In this document: piece by piece, positions 13,924-18,025 of the stretch
Layout of the letters: each line of letters opens with the position of its first letter
How positions within the stretch are numbered: position 1 is the first letter of the stretch
Assembly: GCA_017461465.1 (NCBI GenBank)
Contig: JAFTYN010000067.1
Span: forward strand, 1-18,025
Source of the DNA: Bacilli bacterium
GTDB taxonomy: Bacteria; Bacillota_I; Bacilli_A; RF39; UBA660
DNA: 18,025 bases
Direction: 5' to 3'
The notes under the pieces: model-generated
What the model was told of the DNA's origin: nothing
The model's input: only the letters and a program-made list of their open reading frames with translations
Databases searched by the model: none
Translations under genes and position numbers: made by a program

Positions 13924-13976
13924 TAAAAAAAGAAAATGAACCATTTTTCTTTTATATGTACTATCAGAAAAAAATA

Positions 13977-13999
13977 AAAACAGATTATTCATCTGTTTT
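13977..13999 (-). terminator. Terminator following the ssb 3' fragment
   Basis: A perfect 9-bp inverted repeat (13977-13985 with 13991-13999), a 5-nt loop and a long T-rich tail on the minus strand. It overlaps the stop codon of the ssb fragment, just as the intact ssb has its own stop-overlapping terminator. Confidence 0.8.
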
Positions 14000-14113
14000 C
14001 TTTTTAGTGCCGCTTGATAAGAAGGCAACTTTTTCTGCTACCAAATTCATAACATAGTGCATTCTTTCTTCTTTTTCATAACTATCAGTTTCAAGTCTAC
14101 CTTTAATACCAAT
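13985..14113 (-). pseudogene. 3' fragment of a second ssb gene
   Basis: The minus-strand frame reads IGIKGRLETDSYEKEERMHY... through MNLVAEKVAFLSSGTKKKTDE and a stop at 13985-13987: the last third of an SSB protein. Positions 14037-14113 are identical over 77 bp to 15312-15388 in the intact ssb. The similarity extends to 14016-14113 versus 15291-15388 with four mismatches. At 14113 similarity ends abruptly: the upstream frame reads YNQKPF and is not SSB, and no start codon or ribosome-binding site is available. It ends with its own tail and terminator. So it is a displaced 3' end left by duplication or by insertion of the intervening DNA, not a functional gene. Confidence 0.85.
14037..14113. 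repeat. 77-bp direct repeat, copy 1 (ssb fragment)
   Basis: Identical to 15312-15388. The two copies are in the same orientation and flank about 1.2 kb holding the bicupin gene and decayed sequence. Confidence 0.95.
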
Positions 14114-14137
14114 GAATGGTTTTTGGTTATACAAAAT

Positions 14138-14785
14138 TTATACTATTTTATCACAAATCAAAATAAATTCTAATTCTTTATTAGCAACTACTGTTTCATT
14201 TTCTAAATCAAATTTTAAACAATCGTTAGGTCCTATATTTACTACTTCTTCATTATTTTTTATAATTCCATTTCCATTAATAATATAATAAATTCTAGTA
14301 TATTTTTTCATATTATAATTAGGAGTAAACTTATCAGTAATTTTAATTCTTTTTATATTATGATCAGTATCATTACCTAATATTTGCAATATACCTTCAC
14401 TATTATTCTTTAGTATATTTTTACCAGTATGTATTTCATTTATTTCAAATTCATGTTGTTCTTCCCAAGGTGGAGTACATATGCAAAGAAAACTCATATT
14501 AGTTTTAGTTTCAATATAATGAGAAGTATTTGGAGGAATTATAAAACAATCGCCATCATTTATAATATTTTCATTTTCATTAATAAAAATACTTCCATCA
14601 CCTATAGTAAAAATATATATTTCTGTTATATTATCATGAAAATGCTTTATTCCTTTGGATTTGGCATCCATATTAACTAATGCAACACTACATGAAGCTT
14701 TATTATCTTTTCCAATAACTTGACACAACTTTCCTCCAGGTGTATCAATAATCTTTTCTTGATGAGTATCTATGTAATTTTTCAT
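14138..14785 (-). CDS. Bicupin protein with one intact metal site
   Basis: A 215-aa cupin protein starting at the ATG at 14785 (MKNYIDTHQEK), which has AAAGGAG 9 nt upstream; the longer reading needs TTG. The first cupin has the full metal-binding set: H48 and H50 (KHFHDN), E55 (TEIYIF) and H89 (PPNTSHYIE), as in G(X)5HXH(X)4E. The second repeat (about 160-213, RIYYIINGNG, EEVVNIGPNDCLKFD) keeps the strands but has no His ligands, so only one site should bind metal. It could be an isomerase or dioxygenase-type enzyme or a sugar or amino-acid binding protein; no substrate can be named. It lies between the intact ssb and the ssb 3' fragment, within the probable inserted or duplicated segment. 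Confidence 0.82.
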   Translation of the reverse strand: MKNYIDTHQEKIIDTPGGKLCQVIGKDNKASCSVALVNMDAKSKGIKHFHDNITEIYIFTIGDGSIFINENENIINDGDCFIIPPNTSHYIETKTNMSFLCICTPPWEEQHEFEINEIHTGKNILKNNSEGILQILGNDTDHNIKRIKITDKFTPNYNMKKYTRIYYIINGNGIIKNNEEVVNIGPNDCLKFDLENETVVANKELEFILICDKIV

Positions 14786-14822
14786 AAAAATAATCTCCTT
14801 TAAATATTTATCTATCAAATGT

Positions 14823-14831
14823 ATTATATCA
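14823..14831 (-). promoter_or_regulatory. Extended -10 promoter of the bicupin gene
   Basis: Minus-strand TGA then TATAAT, 38 bp upstream of the ATG. It overlaps the stop codon of the decayed open frame described at 14829-15038. Confidence 0.65.
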
Positions 14832-15038
14832 CACTATTTCATATTCTCTAGCAATTATTCTATCATCAGAACAATATTCCATATAAAAATTGTTATTTTT
14901 CTTACAAATTATTATTTCTATTATTTTATCTTTATCTATTGTTTTAATATTTTTATAAATATAATTCAATGCATTAAATTTAATTTCATAACTTCCTTCT
15001 TTAACATTTGAATTTTTCCTTTTATTCCGAGTATATCT
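14829..15038 (-). pseudogene. Start-less 69-codon open frame, probable gene remnant
   Basis: On the minus strand a frame stays open for 69 codons and ends at TGA 14829-14831. In sequence this AT-rich, such a run is unlikely by chance. The peptide (…SYEIKFNALNYIYKN…, KIIEIIICKKNNNFYMEYC, IIAREYEIV) looks protein-like, but it has no plausible start codon with a ribosome-binding site. I do not recognise it. It adjoins, in a different frame, the ssb-like trace at 15008-15082, so both may derive from one frameshifted gene. Confidence 0.4.
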
Positions 15039-15082
15039 TCAACTTAAAAATATTTACTGGTATTTTCAACAAAATTTGTCCA
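15008..15082 (-). pseudogene. Decayed ssb-like trace
   Basis: The minus-strand frame reads WTNFVENTSKYF, a TAA stop (15044-15046), then VEDILGIKGKIQ. This aligns without gaps to WQGIAENTVTYC-K-VGDLIGIKGRLE of the intact ssb nearby, with about 11 identities in 25 columns. The DNA differs at many codons, so this is an old paralog, not a recent copy. The AT-rich 15083-15210 upstream shows no further reliable coding. After GKIQ the frame ends within 20 codons. Confidence 0.5.
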
Positions 15083-15210
15083 TATTTAATTCTTTTTACA
15101 ATTTAATTTTTTCAATTTTTTTAATTTATTAATTTAATTATAATTTCAAAGTTAGAATATAGTTTTTCAACGACTAATTATTAAATTCTTAGTTAACTTT
15201 TTTAGTAAAA

Positions 15211-15229
15211 AAAGCAGTTATACTGCTTT
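15211..15229 (-). terminator. Terminator of the intact ssb
   Basis: A perfect 8-bp inverted repeat (15211-15218 with 15222-15229), a 3-nt loop and seven T on the minus strand. It overlaps the stop codon. Confidence 0.82.
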
Positions 15230-15598
15230 CTTTGAATTTTTTTGTGTTTTTGCTTTTTCTTCAGGCTTATCTTTATTAGAACTTGCTTGGGATAAAAAGG
15301 TAACTTTCTCCGCTACCAAATTCATAACATAGTGCATTCTTTCTTCTTTTTCATAACTATCAGTTTCAAGTCTACCTTTAATACCAATTAAATCACCAAC
15401 CTTACAGTAAGTAACTGTGTTTTCAGCTATTCCTTGCCATAATTTACATGGAATAAAATCAGTTTCATATTCACCATCTATATTCTTATAGTTTCTTGAT
15501 ACTGCTAAAGTAATATTAGTATATTTTTTACCTGACTCGGTTTCTAATAGTTCTGGATTTTTAACTATTCTTCCTATTATTATTGACTGATTCAACAT
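15218..15598 (-). CDS. ssb: Single-stranded DNA-binding protein, short form without acidic tip
   Basis: A 126-aa SSB with one OB fold (residues 1-104): MLNQSIIIGRIVKNPELLETESGKKYTNITLAVSRNYK, EYETDFIPCKLWQGIAENT, CKVGDLIGIKGRLETDSYE, MNLVAEKVTFLS. It coats single-stranded DNA. The tail is only about 22 residues (SSNKDKPEEKAKTQKNSKKAV) and basic, and lacks the DDDxPF tip by which SSB recruits partner proteins. In this it resembles SsbB-type paralogs of Firmicutes. A main SSB with the tip is expected elsewhere in the genome (rpsF-ssb-rpsR), which is inference. It has a strong AAAGGAGG ribosome-binding site, its own promoter and a terminator, and is the source or sister of the 77-bp repeat in the 3' fragment. 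Confidence 0.93.
   Translation of the reverse strand: MLNQSIIIGRIVKNPELLETESGKKYTNITLAVSRNYKNIDGEYETDFIPCKLWQGIAENTVTYCKVGDLIGIKGRLETDSYEKEERMHYVMNLVAEKVTFLSQASSNKDKPEEKAKTQKNSKKAV
15312..15388. repeat. 77-bp direct repeat, copy 2 (inside intact ssb)
   Basis: Identical to 14037-14113. It covers the codons for the OB-fold C-terminal part (IGIKGRLE through VAEK). Confidence 0.95.
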
Positions 15599-15618
15599 AC
15601 TTCCTCCTTTCCAAGATA

Positions 15619-15647
15619 AATATATAATATTAACTTTTTAATTACAA
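15619..15647 (-). promoter_or_regulatory. Promoter of ssb
   Basis: TTGTAA (15642-15647), 17-bp spacer, TATATT (15619-15624) on the minus strand, 20 bp before the ATG. An imperfect inverted repeat of ATAAC/GTTAT type (15648-15672) adjoins the -35. Confidence 0.6.
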
Positions 15648-15713
15648 ATAACCATTATTGATAATTAGTTATGATAATCTTTCAGTTTTATTTTCCTATA
15701 TATAATAAAATAA

Positions 15714-15744
15714 AAAGTTAAGAAATTCATTTTTTCTTAACTTT
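15714..15744 (-). terminator. Terminator downstream of the small lipoprotein
   Basis: A perfect 12-bp inverted repeat (15714-15725 with 15733-15744) with a 7-nt loop, followed on the minus strand by a T-rich but interrupted tail. Confidence 0.75.
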
Positions 15745-15754
15745 ATTTTTAGTA

Positions 15755-16063
15755 TTATTCACAATTTAATTCAACTTTTGAAGATTCTATTTTTCCATCT
15801 TTTAAAGTTAGAATAGCTTTAGTCTTCTTAGCATCACATTTTTCTAAAGTATCTATCTTATATGCTTCTTCTTTTTCTTTTTTAGCATTTTTAATATCTT
15901 CTAAAGTTTCGATAGCTTCATCTAAGCCAATAATTCCTGACATTGCTTCTTCATAATAATATTCAGCTGCCGCTAATAATTCTTTTTCCCTATCTTCATC
16001 ACTTACACATCCAGTACATAAAAGTGTTAAAGTAAGCATAGAAACAAGTAATATTTTCTTCAT
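15755..16063 (-). CDS. Small secreted lipoprotein, 102 aa
   Basis: An N-terminal lipoprotein signal (MKKILLVSMLTLTLLCTGC) with the modified cysteine at C19. The residue at -3 is Cys rather than Leu, so the lipobox is slightly off consensus. The mature part is about 84 residues, first helical and acidic (EKELLAAAEYYYEEAMSGIIGLDEAIETLEDIKNA...), then a short beta-like end (KAILTLKDGKIESSKVELNCE) with two cysteines (C75 and C101) that could form a disulfide. Family unrecognised. Strong AAGGAGG ribosome-binding site and extended -10. It follows sufB with no terminator visible between, so some read-through is possible, but function need not be linked. Confidence 0.85.
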   Translation of the reverse strand: MKKILLVSMLTLTLLCTGCVSDEDREKELLAAAEYYYEEAMSGIIGLDEAIETLEDIKNAKKEKEEAYKIDTLEKCDAKKTKAILTLKDGKIESSKVELNCE

Positions 16064-16087
16064 ATTATTCCTCCTTATTATAATTAA

Positions 16088-16096
16088 ATTATAACA
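16088..16096 (-). promoter_or_regulatory. Extended -10 promoter of the small lipoprotein
   Basis: Minus-strand TGT then TATAAT, the same 9-mer as before pdp. AAGGAGG lies at 16070-16076, 6 nt before the ATG. Confidence 0.7.
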
Positions 16097-16109
16097 TATT
16101 ATTTATCTT

Positions 16110-17426
16110 TTAAAAATAATTTTTTAATAGTGCATTAAGTTCTACTGCATATTCCATAGGAAGTTCTTCTCTAAATCGATCAATAAATCCCATAATAAGT
16201 AATTCTTTGGCTTTTTCTTCGTTAATTCCTCTACTCATTAAATAAAATAATTTATCTTTACTTATTTTAGAAACAGTGGCTTCATGTTCAATATAAGAAC
16301 TATTATTATCTATTTTATTTTTAGGAATCGTATCACTTTTTGATTCCTTATCTATTATGATAGTATCACATTTTACTATTGCTTTAGAATTCGGAGCTTT
16401 ACTTGTTATATTAACAGTACCTCTATAATTTGCAACACCACCATTAGCAGCTATAGACTTACTTATAATACTACTTTCTGTATTAGGGGCCATATGTATC
16501 ATTTTAGCTCCTGTATCTTGAAACTGGCCTTTTGAAGCAACTGCGATAGATATAGTATTACCTTTTGCACCTTTACCTACTAATAAACAGCTTGGATATT
16601 TCATATTTGCTTTAGAGCCAATATTTCCATCTATCCATTCCATAAGTCCGTTTTCTTCTACTATAGCTCTTTTTGTAACTAAATTATAAACATCACTTGA
16701 CCAATTTTGAATAGTTGTATATCTACATTTAGCATTCTTTTTAACATATATTTCTACTACCGCAGCATGAAGTGCATCTTCAGTGTAGGTTGGTGCTGTA
16801 CACCCTTCCATATAATGAAGTTCAGATCCTTCATCTACAATTATTATTGTTCTTTCAAATTGCCCCATATTTTTAGAATTAATTCTAAAATAACTTTGAA
16901 GTGGTCTATCTAATTTAGTATGAGGTGGTACATAAATAAATGTTCCCCCACTCCAAACAGCACCATTTAAAGCTGTATACTTATTTTCACCGTATTTAAC
17001 TAAATTATTAAAATATTCTTTAAATAATTCTGGATATTTTTTTAAAGCTGTATCTGTATCACAAAAGATTATATTTTTATCAACTACTTCTTTAATCATA
17101 TTACTATAGATTACTTCACTCTCATACTGAGCATGTGTTCCATCTAAGTATTTTTTTTCAGCTTCAGGAAGTCCTATTTTATCAAATGTTTCTTTAATAT
17201 CTTTATCGACATCATCCCAGTTATTTGCAATAGTATCACTTACTCTTTTAAAATAATTAATACTATCAAAATCTATTCTTAATTCTGGGCCAAAAATAGG
17301 ATTTGATAATTCTTCAAATTTATTAAAAGACTTGATGCGAAAATCAAGCATCCAATCTGGTTCATTTTTTAAGTTTGATATTTCTTTAACTTTATCAATT
17401 GTAAGTCCTTTGTTAGTCTTTTTCAT
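16110..17426 (-). CDS. sufB: Fe-S cluster assembly scaffold protein SufB
   Basis: A 438-aa core subunit of the SUF iron-sulfur scaffold (SufB2C2D or SufBCD). The start is the ATG at 17426 (MKKTNKGL) with GGTGAT upstream; the ATG at 17438 sits only 4 bp from the -10 and would precede the transcript. Family motifs: [34 protein letters not shown], the conserved VKCD cysteine (matching the sulfur-accepting Cys near 405 in E. coli SufB) and [14 protein letters not shown] with the metal-ligand Glu. [16 protein letters not shown] closes it. Length is a little shorter than usual (about 465). sufC, sufD and sufS are not in the window. Confidence 0.97.
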   Translation of the reverse strand: MKKTNKGLTIDKVKEISNLKNEPDWMLDFRIKSFNKFEELSNPIFGPELRIDFDSINYFKRVSDTIANNWDDVDKDIKETFDKIGLPEAEKKYLDGTHAQYESEVIYSNMIKEVVDKNIIFCDTDTALKKYPELFKEYFNNLVKYGENKYTALNGAVWSGGTFIYVPPHTKLDRPLQSYFRINSKNMGQFERTIIIVDEGSELHYMEGCTAPTYTEDALHAAVVEIYVKKNAKCRYTTIQNWSSDVYNLVTKRAIVEENGLMEWIDGNIGSKANMKYPSCLLVGKGAKGNTISIAVASKGQFQDTGAKMIHMAPNTESSIISKSIAANGGVANYRGTVNITSKAPNSKAIVKCDTIIIDKESKSDTIPKNKIDNNSSYIEHEATVSKISKDKLFYLMSRGINEEKAKELLIMGFIDRFREELPMEYAVELNALLKNYF

Positions 17427-17442
17427 AAATATCACCATAATA

Positions 17443-17448
17443 ATTATA
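17443..17448 (-). promoter_or_regulatory. Candidate -10 of sufB
   Basis: Perfect minus-strand TATAAT. The predicted transcript begins near 17436, giving a 10-nt leader that starts with the ribosome-binding site GGTGAT. Confidence 0.55.
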
Positions 17449-17467
17449 TATTAAATTAATAAAAAAA

Positions 17468-17484
17468 GACACCCAAAAGGCATC
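17468..17484 (-). terminator. Terminator between sufU and sufB
   Basis: A minus-strand hairpin GATGCC-UUUUG-GGUGUC (two G-U pairs), with its first base at the last base of the sufU stop codon, followed by seven T. It would cut most transcription before sufB. Confidence 0.7.
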
Positions 17485-17927
17485 TATTTTTCAAGTTTTG
17501 TATTATTTTCATATATTAAAAATGCTTTTTCAATTCCCCACCATGGAATTAATGCACACTTCTTACGATTAGGTTGCTTACATATATCATCATATACAAT
17601 TGCGCAGTTTAGTTTTTCTGGATCATAGTTTTTTTCTTCAATCATTTTATTATAATGATCATATACTTCTTTTGCTTCTTTTAAATCTTTACCAATTAAA
17701 GTATCTATCATAATAGATGTAGCACTTGTACATATAGCACATGCTTCACCATCAAAGCGAATATCTTCTATTTTACCATCAACTATTTTTACTTCTAAAT
17801 CTATTTCATCTATACAACTATCACTATTAGAGTTAACTTTTATATAACTATTATCTCCTGTTAATCCTCTATTTTTAGGGTTTTGATAGTTTTCAAGAAT
17901 AATACTTCTTTTTAAATTTTGATCCAT
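17484..17927 (-). CDS. sufU: SufU-type Fe-S assembly sulfurtransferase
   Basis: A 147-aa zinc-dependent sulfur-transfer protein that takes persulfide from the cysteine desulfurase SufS and passes it to SufBCD. IscU-like fold start: LENYQNPKNRG. Zinc and acceptor residues are in place: C38 and D40 (DSCIDEI), C63 (GEACAICTSATS, with Ala where Gly is usual) and C124 (RKKCALIPWWGIEKA). The roughly 20-residue insertion relative to IscU (about 85-115) marks it as SufU rather than IscU. Firmicute order is sufC-sufD-sufS-sufU-sufB, and its place directly before sufB agrees. It has its own strong promoter and a terminator at its end. Confidence 0.93.
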   Translation of the reverse strand: MDQNLKRSIILENYQNPKNRGLTGDNSYIKVNSNSDSCIDEIDLEVKIVDGKIEDIRFDGEACAICTSATSIMIDTLIGKDLKEAKEVYDHYNKMIEEKNYDPEKLNCAIVYDDICKQPNRKKCALIPWWGIEKAFLIYENNTKLEK

Positions 17928-17948
17928 AAAACCACCTCAATGTCTTAA

Positions 17949-17977
17949 ATTATAATATATTAATTTTAAAAATGCAA
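17949..17977 (-). promoter_or_regulatory. Sigma-A promoter of sufU
   Basis: TTGCAT (17972-17977), 17-bp spacer, perfect TATAAT (17949-17954) on the minus strand. Leader of about 15 nt with GAGGTGG. The same hexamers and spacing occur at 5880-5908. Confidence 0.78.
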
Positions 17978-18025
17978 CTAATCTATATACTCCATTGATA
18001 TAATTTCTACATTATTAGATATTAG
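17978..18025 (-). CDS. Possible 3' end of an upstream gene, cut by the window edge
   Basis: Fifteen open codons end at TAG (17978-17980) directly before the sufU -35. The readable tail is NNVEIISMEYID. Gene order would suggest sufS, but the tail does not let me identify it. The run is short enough to occur by chance. Confidence 0.35.
   Translation of the reverse strand, partial: LISNNVEIISMEYID

Noticed and set aside
13895..13984. Possible small gene upstream of the four-TM protein
   Set aside because: Only a promoter element and the tail of a terminator were seen; no frame with SD and reasonable length.
14429..14680. Plus-strand 83-codon frame inside the bicupin gene
   Set aside because: The minus strand carries cupin metal motifs; the plus frame has no SD or known motif.
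14500..15217. CRISPR or other regular repeat array in the AT-rich stretch
   Set aside because: Only AT-rich low-complexity words recur; no unit of constant length and spacing was found anywhere in the window.
16707..16913. Plus-strand 68-codon frame inside sufB
   Set aside because: Shadow of a highly conserved enzyme.

Overview
The window is very AT-rich and looks like a low-GC Firmicute. The dcw-type order mraZ-rsmH-ftsL-PBP, rpoZ and recX, a PrsA-type foldase, SufU with SufB, and AAGGAGG/GGTGAT ribosome-binding sites all point to Bacilli. TGG encodes Trp and TGA is not read through, so the code is standard and this is not Mycoplasma. My inference is an uncultured gut or host-associated Bacilli lineage (RF39- or Izemoplasma-like); the sequence does not prove this. 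Almost all genes are on the minus strand. Three plus-strand genes (prsA-like, an orphan and a small XRE regulator) are exceptions.

Left part (1-4400): a division and cell-wall operon reads leftwards as mraZ, rsmH, ftsL, a PASTA-containing class B PBP (FtsI/PBP2B type) and a small one-TM protein, ending in a strong terminator. Upstream of mraZ are three GTGG boxes at exact 10-bp spacing, which fits an autoregulatory MraZ operator. Two tiny YjcZ-like membrane proteins (27 and 47 aa) lie between mraZ and the plus-strand prsA-like gene.

Middle (4826-10430): prsA-like foldase; an orphan 254-aa protein convergent with recX; rpoZ; a membrane protein with a NERD-like but catalytically empty domain, translationally adjacent to pyrimidine-nucleoside phosphorylase; and a divergent pair of XRE regulators flanking a perfect 9-bp-arm palindrome.

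Right-middle (10440-13900): a lipocalin-like membrane-anchored protein; a two-gene operon of a zinc-ribbon/beta-clamp-like protein and DNA-3-methyladenine glycosylase I (Tag); and a two-gene operon of unrecognised membrane proteins. The zinc-ribbon/clamp-like protein is the most unusual gene here. Its C-terminal half resembles the last domain of DnaN, including the LILPxxTY terminus.

Right part (13970-18025): an ssb graveyard around an intact short ssb that lacks the acidic tip. A 3' fragment of ssb, 77 bp identical to the intact gene, lies about 1.2 kb downstream beyond a bicupin gene, and a second, diverged and frame-broken ssb-like trace lies between them. Then come a small lipoprotein, sufB and sufU. 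The two suf genes are separated by a terminator, and each has its own promoter.

Several genes have very short predicted leaders (about 10-15 nt) that start close to a GGTGA(T) ribosome-binding site. All assignments come from reading motifs and order by eye; no database search was run.
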